Part shown: piece after piece, positions 1 to 6,761 of the stretch
Layout of the letters: every line of letters begins with the position of its first letter
Numbering within the stretch: the stretch's first letter is position 1
Assembly (NCBI GenBank): GCA_002307135.1
Contig: DBTQ01000004.1
Location: forward strand, 1 to 13,109
Source: Bacteroidetes bacterium UBA1312
GTDB taxonomy: Bacteria > Bacteroidota > Bacteroidia > Chitinophagales > Chitinophagaceae
DNA length: 13,109 nucleotides
Direction: 5' to 3'
Made by a program: the position numbers and the translations under genes
The notes under the pieces: generated by a model
The model's database searches: none
Told to the model about the DNA's origin: nothing
What the model saw: only the letters and a program-made list of their open reading frames with translations

Positions 1-76
1 GATTACCTTAGTTCTTACACAGCACGAATCGCCGAAAGGCTTACTGGTATTGCATCTAAGTACTATTGTACAAAAG
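1..76. other. Unassigned left edge, no gene recognised
   Basis: This is the stretch between the window edge and the terminator downstream of cas2. I see no CRISPR repeat matching the anti-repeat of the tracrRNA at 5750-5821, in either orientation. Two small hairpins can be drawn (GCC-GAAA-GGC at 31-40 and GTAC-TATT-GTAC at 60-71). One frame is open on the + strand from base 1 to 180, but it runs through the terminator hairpin and resembles nothing I know. It may be the tail of a neighbouring gene converging on cas2, or intergenic sequence. Confidence 0.4.
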
Positions 77-105
77 AAAAAAACGGACCATTGGTCCGTT
101 TTTTT
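77..105. terminator. Bidirectional intrinsic terminator after cas2
   Basis: This is a perfect inverted repeat: seven A, then CGGACC, loop ATT, then GGTCCG and seven T. The 13-bp stem ends in a T run on both strands, so it can stop the leftward cas operon and any rightward transcript coming from beyond the window. It lies about 30 bp past the cas2 stop codon. Confidence 0.9.
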
Positions 106-136
106 GTGCCCATAAATGCATTTTTTTTACATTTTT

Positions 137-496
137 TCAGAACATCTCCAGTTGCTGTACCGTATCCGGTGTCTTTATGATGGCATGACCACGATATATT
201 TCCATCATACCAAATTGCTTATCGGTGACGCACATGATACCTACATGCCCTTTCTCTGGCAATATCGACTTAACTCGTTTTATATGTACTTCTGCATTCT
301 CGCGACTGCTGCAATGACGCAGGTAAATACTGAACTGAAACATGGCAAATCCATCTGCAAGAATATCTTTCCGGAATTTGGCAGCATATTTCCGTTCCGT
401 TTTCGTTTCGGTAGGCAAATCAAAGAATACCAGCACCCACATAATACGGTAAGCATTTAAGCGTGAATAATCAGTAATATTATACTCGTTTGCCAT
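137..496 (-). CDS. cas2: CRISPR-associated endonuclease Cas2 (type II-C)
   Basis: A 119-residue protein, slightly longer than typical Cas2 because of an N-terminal lead of about 16 residues. Cas2 is the structural dimer that bridges two Cas1 dimers in the spacer-integration complex. The ferredoxin-like first strand with its conserved acidic residue reads VLVFFDLPT, with Asp26. It is followed by FQFSIYLRHC and a middle segment, HIKRVKSILPEKG, typical of Cas2 from Bacteroidota type II-C loci. The ATG at 496 is preferred because related proteins also carry an RLNAYRIMW segment before the first strand. The gene begins 9 bp after the cas1 stop and is the last gene of the cas9-cas1-cas2 operon, followed by a strong terminator. 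No truncation is seen. Confidence 0.97.
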   Translation of the reverse strand: MANEYNITDYSRLNAYRIMWVLVFFDLPTETKTERKYAAKFRKDILADGFAMFQFSIYLRHCSSRENAEVHIKRVKSILPEKGHVGIMCVTDKQFGMMEIYRGHAIIKTPDTVQQLEMF

Positions 497-505
497 TATT
501 ACGCT

Positions 506-1399
506 TTAGGGAAATACAGGATAAAGCAGATTTTTAAGCTCCAATTCATAGCATTTTGCCAATGATGCGGTTGTTCTTTGTACGGCATTCATCAGGGGGC
601 TTTTTTGTCCACCGATCATTACATCCATTTGCGGCAGGCTCAAAAGCTCCGCTTTCATATTGGGGGTAATTTCCAGGTATTTACCGTTCATCCGTACAAT
701 ATTGCAGACTATTTTATCTACATAAGGACGGTATGGTTCCATAATATCATCGGCCAGGCAGTAAGCATTGTATTGATTACGGTGGTGTATCCCCAAAGTC
801 GGCATCATGCCAGACGTCACCAAACTACGGGCTACAATTGCTCTGAGAATCGCGTATCCATAGTTCAGTAGGTTATTGGGCGGGCTACCCTCCCGCTCCC
901 GTTTGAAATACAGGAAATCCGGGAAAACATTTTTCCAGTAATAAGCCGCAGCCTGAGCTTCAAGGTTATCACTGTCGCCGCTCTTTACCCTTTTAGCCAA
1001 AGCAAGCAATGGCCGTTCATCAGCACCCTGTATTCTCAAATTAGCAGCCTGATTATCAATTTTTGCGCTAACGGTTTGTTGCCATAATTGTTTTTTGAGG
1101 GGTAAAGCAGCAGCCAGCTGTGCCTGGAATTTCTGGCTCTGTAAAGTATTGCCGTCCAAGTTCAGGAATAAACCAACAGGATGATGGGTACTATCACAGG
1201 TGATCAATCCTACATTGTTGGTCAGTAGCTTAGCCATCAAAGCCTGTGTAATGGTGATCTGCTGATGGTCGAGTATTACTATACCAATATCTTCTATAGG
1301 CACTGTTTTACTTTCCTCGTCCTTCCGTTCTATCACCAGTTGCTCATGAGCAGTTTTGAGGTAAGCAGGATTGCCGAAATAGAGGGTGCGTTTAATCAT
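506..1399 (-). CDS. cas1: CRISPR-associated integrase Cas1 (type II)
   Basis: A 297-residue protein, the normal length for type II Cas1. It is the metal-dependent integrase that inserts protospacers at the leader end of the CRISPR array, working with Cas2 and, in type II systems, with help from Cas9. The N-terminal beta domain (about 1-85) starts MIKRTLYFGNPAYL. The alpha-helical domain carries the active-site residues as far as I can align them: Glu147 in NLEAQAA, His206 in GIHHRNQYNAY, and Glu221 in LADDIMEPYRP. The gene starts 11 bp after the cas9 stop and ends 9 bp before cas2, so co-transcription is very likely. All expected catalytic residues are present, so adaptation is probably functional if an array exists. 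Confidence 0.97.
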   Translation of the reverse strand: MIKRTLYFGNPAYLKTAHEQLVIERKDEESKTVPIEDIGIVILDHQQITITQALMAKLLTNNVGLITCDSTHHPVGLFLNLDGNTLQSQKFQAQLAAALPLKKQLWQQTVSAKIDNQAANLRIQGADERPLLALAKRVKSGDSDNLEAQAAAYYWKNVFPDFLYFKREREGSPPNNLLNYGYAILRAIVARSLVTSGMMPTLGIHHRNQYNAYCLADDIMEPYRPYVDKIVCNIVRMNGKYLEITPNMKAELLSLPQMDVMIGGQKSPLMNAVQRTTASLAKCYELELKNLLYPVFP

Positions 1400-1410
1400 T
1401 AAATCTAATT

Positions 1411-4400
1411 TTAATACTCTCCGACTTTTACTATATCTCCAAGATGATTAAGTCGAACTTTAATCATTTCACTTATTGCATTTAAACCCAGTTGAGGCTT
1501 AAATGCAATCCCATTCAATTCCTTTTTTTCCTCTACAGTAGTTTCCAAATGGTGTCTGAAAAAATAATTTTTACTTGCAATCTTTTGTACCCGAAACAAA
1601 TTCGGGCTTATAAGCTTTTTATTTTTAGGATCAAACAAATCAATTTCTTTAGGGTTAAAAGCTGTCTTATCGTTGGGAAATACAAAGTATTCGTTTTGCT
1701 TCATTGTAAATAAAAACTGCCAACCCATTCCTTGGTTAAACGTTTTGTCAATAACAGGCTCTCCTGCATTTACAAGTTGTATAGCATCAAATAAAGAAAC
1801 TACTCGTTCCTGTAAACTACCTTTCTCATCTGTGTAAATCGCTACGTGGTGATTATTGCTAGTACTTACAAACGAGCTTGATATTTTATTGCCCTTTTCA
1901 TCCAAGATATCATTTCCTAAATGGTCTTTTTTGTAATGAAGTGATTCTGCATTTTTTATACCGCTGATGGTTACTCTTTTTATGGCTATACCTTTGGTTT
2001 CGTTCAGCCAGATAGGCTTTTTCTCTAAGTCGGAAAATGCTTTTTTAGAATCATTACTATGTTCTTTTAATCGGGCCAGTAGGATGTATTTTACTTTTTT
2101 ATCCAGTACTTTTTCTATACTCTTAGCGTCTTTAAAGTTATCAGGTGTTACATCTTTCCGTATAGAATAATCTTCTTCCAACCATGTCAGATTTACTTTT
2201 TCCGGCAATATTTCTGTTTGGGCTTCATCCAAATAAATTGGATTTTTAGATAAAGCATTTTTTCCGGTAAAGGCTTTTTTTGCATCATTACCGTTTTCTT
2301 GTAAACGTCGCAATAACAAGTTTTTGAATAATGGATTGCTCACTTTCTTAATATTGGTTTCATCCATTTTTCCTCCAACAGTTTCTTCCTTGTTTACATA
2401 ATACTGGTACTTTCCATAAATTGTTTCTTTGTGCAATTGGCCCCTAGGTGTAAGTTCAATTTTTACTTTTTCACCATTTTTTAATTTTGTTTTATTCTTG
2501 TTTTTAGTAACAACTTTATTTTTTGCCTTATGAGAGACTAATACATTTTCCAGATGCTCTTTGGCCTGTTCTCTGAAATTGGGGATAGGTAGTTTAAACT
2601 TGCGCTTTTTATTACCTTCCTTGTCCGTTACCAATTCGGTTTCTTTAGTTTCAATGGCAATAATATTGCTGTGTTCCTGATGTATTTCGTTTCTTCGGGC
2701 ATTTAAAAAATTGAGAAATTGAATATGGCTATGTTTTGTAAATGCCACGGTTAACGCATCCATTGCATGGTGCCGATGATCATTACGTTTGCTCCAATCC
2801 GTAATACGCTCTTTAAAACTTCCATCTCTCTTTTCCACCATTTCAGTTAAACCTAATTTCTTAAACTTGTCGAAATTGAGCTCCTGCATAATATTGATTA
2901 AATCCCAATCTTCGCGTAGGCGGTCAGTAATGCTACCAGTTGTTGGCGTTACAATGCGGCAAATTTCATACAGCATATTCTTCGCTTTTTTTGCGATGTA
3001 TTGACTGTCCCGTAAATCTCTTTCAATAAAGCCGTCACCAATTTCGCTTTCTCTTTTTTGTAATTTTTGAAACTTACTTTTTGAAATTCCTTCTTCTTTA
3101 CTTTTTACAGCTAAATCAAATAAGGTTTTGGCTCTTTGCACAAATTCCTCTGCCTTTTCCATTCCAAATTTGCTTTCTATATAATCAAAAGCAGTTTTGT
3201 TGCCTTTATCTAAATTGTCGTGCCTGAACACAACTGTTTTATTAGAAAAACTATCATCAAACATTTTTGCCTGCGGAATGATATGGTCAATATCAATCTG
3301 TTTGCTGAATAAAATTTCTCTGGGAATATAAGTATTAGAGTAAAGGTCTTTATAGCCATTATTCTTCAATTCTTCATAAAGCTTATAACGGATAATGTCA
3401 TTCCGGGTCGGATTGGGAATGCCAAATTCATTTTGTAAAAGTTTAAATATTTTGTCGTGAGCAATTTTTGCAGCGTTAATATTCGTGGTCATTTCTGCAC
3501 GTTCTTTGGCATTCTTTTTCAAATCTCGAGCCAACTCAATTCTTATTTCATCAAACCTGAAGTGTTTAATAATATTCCCATCGGCATCCTTTTCGCTATT
3601 GGTTTCTATAATTGTGTTCACCACATTTACTACCTGATTCAGAATTTTTTCCACCACAGGATTGCGCAAACTATTTTTCTTCAATAATTCAAGCTTGTTA
3701 CTTAATGGCCGGTTGGCAATTTCTTCTTTGGTAAGTGATGACGCAGAATGCCTGTAGCCTGCAATGGCTGCGGCTTTGTCATAGGTTTGCTCTTTAATAT
3801 GCGGATAAATATTCCGCATTGCTTTGCTGCTTAAATTGCCATAATCGTCGGATAACGCTACATTGGCCAAAATCTGTGCATGTTCTTTTTTAAAGCCAAA
3901 TTTCTTCTTTAGCAATTCATACAATTTTTCGTTACCACTTGCTGAATCGTCTCCTTCATAAGAATACAATAAATGCCACAGTTGATAAGATGCCTGCTGT
4001 TCAAAGGCTTTACCGTCCAACTCTGCATTAAACTCTAAAATTTCTGTATTAATCTTTAATATTTCAAAAATGCGGCTAACCATTTCTTTGATAGCAACAG
4101 CAGAGGTTTTTAACTCAGCAATATTAATTTCATCTTTGTCCGACAACTTTAATAGATCTTCATCATAACCTTCCTGTTCTAAAATTCTAAAGTAAGCATC
4201 ATACAAAGCTTTAGCAGTTCTGTTGCCTTCAAGCTCTGTGTAATTTATTTCCCAGTCCTTTGCATTGTAACCTAATAGTTCAATGATTTTATTAGATTTT
4301 AAATTGCCTTTAATGTTCAATTCCTCAAACAAAAGCTGCTTAGTTTGTAAGTCAAATGGAAAAACTTCTTTTTGTTCCTCTAATAGACCAGCGGATTTTT

Positions 4401-5706
4401 TTTCCTTTACAACTCTTTTTTCACTTCCCTTTTTGCGGATTAAAACATTATTCAAAACCTGCCAGATCTTAAACTCCTGAAACAAAGGAGATGATTTTGG
4501 AGCAACACGCAAGCCGATTGTTTTCTTTACTTTCTGTCCGTTTTTTTCTATCTCAATTCCTTTGCTTTCAAATTCGCAAAAACTGATCAAACCCTTTTGT
4601 GATTTTAATTTGCGCTGATAGAATATAATAATATCCCTTATTTCAGTTTTTACTTCCTGCGTAAGTTCTTTGTGAAATCTAGCTTGCGTTTCCCATATTT
4701 TTTCAAACTCATCCATATAATCCTGCCTGTAGAAAACCTGATTTTTTAGTTTTGTGTGCGGATTCTGTTGTAATTGTTTATACAGGTATTGACCAACAGT
4801 TTCTTTATTAAAATACAATTCCTTACTTCTGTCACTGATGGCACCTAAATAGCCGCTTGAATTACTAAGGTTGCTGTTTATTTCGGTAATCACATACGCA
4901 GCTTCTTCTTTCAATAATTGTTTGTCCACAGCTTTAGCACGCCATTGATAAGCATTTATTTTTTTGTCTTCCCTTGTTCCTTTGTTCTCCGCCGTATTGA
5001 ATTTATGCTTGCCCCAAAAGCTTGCTGATGTGGCTCGCTGTCCTTTGCCTATTAATTCTTTTTTGAACTCATCAGTAAAGATTTCAGGATAAAACTGTTT
5101 TTGACAATCCCAGACTTTATCAAACTCGGCCTGCAAGTCCGAACGGTAAAAATCAGGAATCGCTTTTTTGCCATCTTTCAGCAATTGAAAGGCTAGTTGT
5201 CCAGGCGTAAGGTTTCCTTCATATAGCCGTTTAGCAATTGCCATTCCATCAATAGCTTGCCCTTCGTCTTCGCTTTTGGCCTTACGACTGCTTTTATAAC
5301 CCCGTTTTTTGTTGATAGCAAGCAATACTCTGGCAAAAGCGTCCAATGGAATTTCTGTAATTGCAGCATTGGCCCGGAATGCATAAGTGCTATGTGTTGT
5401 TCCTTTGCCATCTTCGGCAAGGATTGTTTCTGCCGAAATAATATTGGCTTTACGCAAAGCATCGATCAGGTTTTTTCTTCTGTCCTGATAACGGTCTAAA
5501 CTACGTCTTGCTCCACGCTTTAATGTTCTATCAGCATTTACTGAAACGGGCTTGCCTTTTTCAAAATTGGTTTGTTCATCCGTAGTTAAGGGATTAACGC
5601 GTACCCCAATTTTCACAATAGAAGATTGTTCAGGTGTATTTCCTTCTATGATGTGTGCAAATCCGATAGAAGTAGTGCCAAGGTCAAGACCTAGAATGTT
5701 TTTCAT
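1411..5706 (-). CDS. cas9: CRISPR-associated endonuclease Cas9, long type II-C form
   Basis: A 1431-residue RNA-guided DNA endonuclease, much longer than the compact II-C enzymes of about 1000-1100 residues but in the range of Bacteroidota II-C proteins. RuvC-I is at the N-terminus with Asp8 in ILGLDLGTTSIG. The arginine-rich bridge helix lies at about 60-85 (RRSLDRYQDRRKN). RuvC-II has Glu724 in IRIELARD. HNH has His808 in DIDHIIPQ. RuvC-III has His980 and Asp983 in HHAMDA. The recognition lobe fills about 90-690, and a long C-terminal part (about 1000-1431) should hold the wedge and PAM-interacting regions. The ATG at 5706 gives the RuvC motif its usual N-terminal position. It is the first gene of the cas operon and is divergent from the tracrRNA gene. 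The 5' flank is A/T-rich with no Shine-Dalgarno sequence. No nuclease residue is missing. Confidence 0.98.
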   Translation of the reverse strand: MKNILGLDLGTTSIGFAHIIEGNTPEQSSIVKIGVRVNPLTTDEQTNFEKGKPVSVNADRTLKRGARRSLDRYQDRRKNLIDALRKANIISAETILAEDGKGTTHSTYAFRANAAITEIPLDAFARVLLAINKKRGYKSSRKAKSEDEGQAIDGMAIAKRLYEGNLTPGQLAFQLLKDGKKAIPDFYRSDLQAEFDKVWDCQKQFYPEIFTDEFKKELIGKGQRATSASFWGKHKFNTAENKGTREDKKINAYQWRAKAVDKQLLKEEAAYVITEINSNLSNSSGYLGAISDRSKELYFNKETVGQYLYKQLQQNPHTKLKNQVFYRQDYMDEFEKIWETQARFHKELTQEVKTEIRDIIIFYQRKLKSQKGLISFCEFESKGIEIEKNGQKVKKTIGLRVAPKSSPLFQEFKIWQVLNNVLIRKKGSEKRVVKEKKSAGLLEEQKEVFPFDLQTKQLLFEELNIKGNLKSNKIIELLGYNAKDWEINYTELEGNRTAKALYDAYFRILEQEGYDEDLLKLSDKDEINIAELKTSAVAIKEMVSRIFEILKINTEILEFNAELDGKAFEQQASYQLWHLLYSYEGDDSASGNEKLYELLKKKFGFKKEHAQILANVALSDDYGNLSSKAMRNIYPHIKEQTYDKAAAIAGYRHSASSLTKEEIANRPLSNKLELLKKNSLRNPVVEKILNQVVNVVNTIIETNSEKDADGNIIKHFRFDEIRIELARDLKKNAKERAEMTTNINAAKIAHDKIFKLLQNEFGIPNPTRNDIIRYKLYEELKNNGYKDLYSNTYIPREILFSKQIDIDHIIPQAKMFDDSFSNKTVVFRHDNLDKGNKTAFDYIESKFGMEKAEEFVQRAKTLFDLAVKSKEEGISKSKFQKLQKRESEIGDGFIERDLRDSQYIAKKAKNMLYEICRIVTPTTGSITDRLREDWDLINIMQELNFDKFKKLGLTEMVEKRDGSFKERITDWSKRNDHRHHAMDALTVAFTKHSHIQFLNFLNARRNEIHQEHSNIIAIETKETELVTDKEGNKKRKFKLPIPNFREQAKEHLENVLVSHKAKNKVVTKNKNKTKLKNGEKVKIELTPRGQLHKETIYGKYQYYVNKEETVGGKMDETNIKKVSNPLFKNLLLRRLQENGNDAKKAFTGKNALSKNPIYLDEAQTEILPEKVNLTWLEEDYSIRKDVTPDNFKDAKSIEKVLDKKVKYILLARLKEHSNDSKKAFSDLEKKPIWLNETKGIAIKRVTISGIKNAESLHYKKDHLGNDILDEKGNKISSSFVSTSNNHHVAIYTDEKGSLQERVVSLFDAIQLVNAGEPVIDKTFNQGMGWQFLFTMKQNEYFVFPNDKTAFNPKEIDLFDPKNKKLISPNLFRVQKIASKNYFFRHHLETTVEEKKELNGIAFKPQLGLNAISEMIKVRLNHLGDIVKVGEY
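1966..2319 (-). repeat. Degenerate internal duplication within Cas9 C-terminal region
   Basis: Two related segments of about 40 residues lie 78 residues apart in Cas9. Copy one (about residues 1130-1173) contains LLLRRLQENGNDAKKAF followed by NPIYLDE. Copy two (about 1208-1247) contains ILLARLKEHSNDSKKAF followed by KPIWLNE. The first 17 positions share 11 identities. The DNA copies lie at about 2185-2319 and 1966-2085 and have diverged, so this is an old duplication of a structural unit and not a recent tandem repeat. By position it is in or near the wedge/PAM-interacting region (inference). Confidence 0.75.
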
Positions 5707-5714
5707 AAATTATT

Positions 5715-5744
5715 TTGTTTTATTTTTTTTTGCTATTAGTTTTG
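5715..5744 (+). promoter_or_regulatory. Promoter of the tracrRNA gene
   Basis: This is a complete Bacteroidota sigma-A style promoter: TTG at 5715-5717, a 19-bp spacer, and TAGTTTTG at 5737-5744 matching TAnnTTTG. Transcription would begin around 5749-5751, exactly at the start of the anti-repeat. The promoter occupies the 5' flank of cas9, which is read the other way. Confidence 0.8.
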
Positions 5745-5749
5745 TCTCT

Positions 5750-5821
5750 GAAAGCAAATCACAATAAGGATTATTCCGTTGTGAAAACATTTAGCGCCTC
5801 GCCTATCTGCGGGGCATTTTT
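5750..5821 (+). ncRNA. tracrRNA of the type II-C system
   Basis: A predicted RNA of about 72 nt that pairs with pre-crRNA repeats and holds the crRNA in Cas9. The anti-repeat GAAAGCAAATCACAAT (5750-5765) is complementary to ATTGTGATTTGCTTTC. From memory, this is the kind of 5' repeat sequence found in Bacteroidota II-C arrays. Next comes a small nexus-like hairpin, GGA-TTAT-TCC (5768-5777), then GTTGTGAAAACATTTA as linker, then a GC-rich terminator hairpin. The order anti-repeat, nexus, linker, terminator fits tracrRNAs of long Bacteroidota Cas9 proteins. A matching promoter lies directly upstream. The gene is divergent from cas9 and 43 bp from its start codon. The 5' end is inferred from the promoter and could be off by a few bases. 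Confidence 0.88.
5796..5821 (+). terminator. Intrinsic terminator and 3' hairpin of the tracrRNA
   Basis: GCCTCGC (5796-5802) pairs over 7 bp, with one G-U, with GCGGGGC (5809-5815) around the loop CTATCT. This is followed by A and five T. It both ends the transcript and forms its 3' structural hairpin. Confidence 0.87.
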
Positions 5822-5897
5822 ATGCTTCTTATCCTGAATACAAAGCCATACAGATCATACATTAGTTTTCATTCGCACTAAAAGTAAAACAGCTTTG

Positions 5898-5933
5898 TTT
5901 AGAAAAACGAGGAAATTTCCACGATTTTCTAAA
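5898..5933. repeat. 36-nt near-palindrome upstream of the cas operon
   Basis: The sequence is symmetric about a GGAAATTTCC core (5911-5920), with flanking CG pairs and outer TTTAGAAAA/TTTTCTAAA arms. Only two of the 18 base-pair positions mismatch (both A opposite A). There is no loop and no terminal T run of the usual kind, so it looks more like a dimeric-protein binding site or cruciform than a terminator. It lies about 190 bp upstream of the cas9 start codon. Confidence 0.7.
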
Positions 5934-6394
5934 AATTGAAAAAACATTTCAATAAATAAGACCTTATATTAATAATCATTAAAAACACTAGCGAAATAGT
6001 GTGTTGTTTTACTTGTAATAGCCACATAGCAGAACTACTGTACCTAATAACAGGATTTGTAGTGTATCTATAAACCCCATCAACCTGCACGACCGTTATT
6101 ACACTATACTTGGCCTCCGACTTGTAGCTTATCCTGTTCACAGACTGCCACATACCACATGCGGATCCTGGCACACCACTTATTCGTCAATGGCTTCAGG
6201 CTCCTTGGACTGCTCGCTTATTTCAGTTAACGTTTCCTCTTAGAGCATTGGCTGGCGTAAGGGTAAATGAATGTCACATCTTAGAAACTCCATCTACGGT
6301 AATTCTTAAATAGACATACCGGGTAATATTTTTTTGATTTTGGATTGTTTCAAAAAGAATAGCAACCCAAAGCTTTTTTCCAACATAATAAAAC

Positions 6395-6408
6395 GTTTAA
6401 CGTTAAAC
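6395..6408. repeat. Perfect 14-nt palindrome GTTTAACGTTAAAC
   Basis: A perfect dyad in an A/T-rich stretch with no gene immediately beside it. A related half, GTTAACGTTT, occurs at 6226-6235. It could be an operator, but no target gene is evident. Short AT-rich palindromes also arise by chance. Confidence 0.4.
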
Positions 6409-6576
6409 AAAATTGGAAATACTATCTCTTCAGAACAAGATGTTTATCTAATGAACATATTGTAAATCAATCATTTAATTAAATAATCGTGCGTCTTTTT
6501 TTAGAAACTACAAGTGCCACGAATGACGCACATTTATTTTGATTGATTTTGAAAAATTTGACTACCGTAACAAAAT

Positions 6577-6613
6577 AAAAAAACCTATAAATCAATGGAT
6601 TTACAGGCTTTTT
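6577..6613 (-). terminator. Terminator downstream of tRNA-Ser
   Basis: On the minus strand CCTGTAAATC pairs with GATTTATAGG (one G-U) around CATT, followed by seven T. The plus-strand copy is also followed by a run of T, so it may work both ways. It sits about 28 bp past the tRNA 3' end and separates the tRNA from the CRISPR-Cas side. Confidence 0.8.
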
Positions 6614-6634
6614 AAGTTTTAATAATGCTTTTAG

Positions 6635-6721
6635 CAGAGAGGAAGGGATTCGAACCCTCGATACAGTTTCCCGCATACACACTTTCCAGGCGTGCTCCTT
6701 CAACCACTCGGACACCTCTCT
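6635..6721 (-). tRNA. tRNA-Ser (anticodon GGA)
   Basis: The acceptor stem AGAGAGG (6721-6715) pairs with CCTCTCT (6642-6636), with discriminator G at 6635. The D arm has TCCGAGTGGTTGAAGGAGC. The anticodon loop CTGGAAA carries GGA, reading serine UCC/UCU codons. A long variable arm follows, then GAGGGTTCGAATCCCTT forms the T arm. The long variable arm is expected for tRNA-Ser. The CCA end is not encoded. The 3' end points towards the CRISPR-Cas block, which is the usual orientation for an integration site. Confidence 0.95.
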
Positions 6722-6738
6722 AAAATGTGGAAGGGCTG

Positions 6739-6760
6739 CAAATGTATGAAAACAAACTTA
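6739..6760 (-). promoter_or_regulatory. Candidate promoter -7 elements for tRNA-Ser
   Basis: Two matches to TAnnTTTG on the minus strand lie just upstream of the tRNA: TACATTTG (plus-strand bases 6739-6746) and TAAGTTTG (6753-6760). No TTG at proper -33 spacing is seen for either. The second would start transcription about 25 nt before the mature tRNA 5' end. Confidence 0.45.
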
Positions 6761-6761
6761 G

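Larger units (their letters stand above)
5822..6576. other. Gene-poor interval between tracrRNA and tRNA-Ser
   Basis: About 750 bp with no credible protein gene. It holds the near-palindrome at 5898-5933, a short hairpin ACACTA-GCGAAA-TAGTGT at 5985-6002, a patch of higher G+C at 6061-6240 (about 47%, up to 52% in 6121-6180, against roughly 30% on its right), a perfect palindrome at 6395-6408, and a distant inverted repeat GTGCGTC/GACGCAC (6489-6495 and 6525-6531). The cas9 promoter should lie here. The nearest match to TAnnTTTG on the minus strand is TGGCTTTG (plus-strand bases 5841-5848), which is weak. An 81-codon minus-strand frame at 5929-6174 has no recognisable family or start context and I do not call it. 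Confidence 0.6.

Noticed and set aside
1..105. A second tracrRNA-like RNA (small hairpins 31-40 and 60-71 followed by a strong terminator)
   Set aside because: It contains no anti-repeat matching the tracrRNA at 5750-5821 or any repeat, and no Bacteroidota promoter is visible in the available bases.
1..180. Open + strand frame from the left edge as the tail of a protein gene
   Set aside because: It passes through the perfect terminator hairpin and into the cas2 3' end, and its translation matches nothing I recognise.
116..460. 114-codon plus-strand frame
   Set aside because: It lies antisense to cas2, which carries clear family motifs.
5929..6174. 81-codon minus-strand frame in the intergenic region
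   Set aside because: No recognisable family, no promoter or start context, and it begins inside the unexplained G+C patch and ends in low-complexity AT sequence.
6489..6531. Inverted repeat GTGCGTC/GACGCAC as insertion-sequence ends
   Set aside because: The arms are 7 bp with only 29 bp between, far too short for an element, and no target duplication is seen.
6479..6715. 78-codon minus-strand frame starting MSEWLKEHAWK
   Set aside because: It is the translation of tRNA-Ser and its terminator, a well-known false ORF type.
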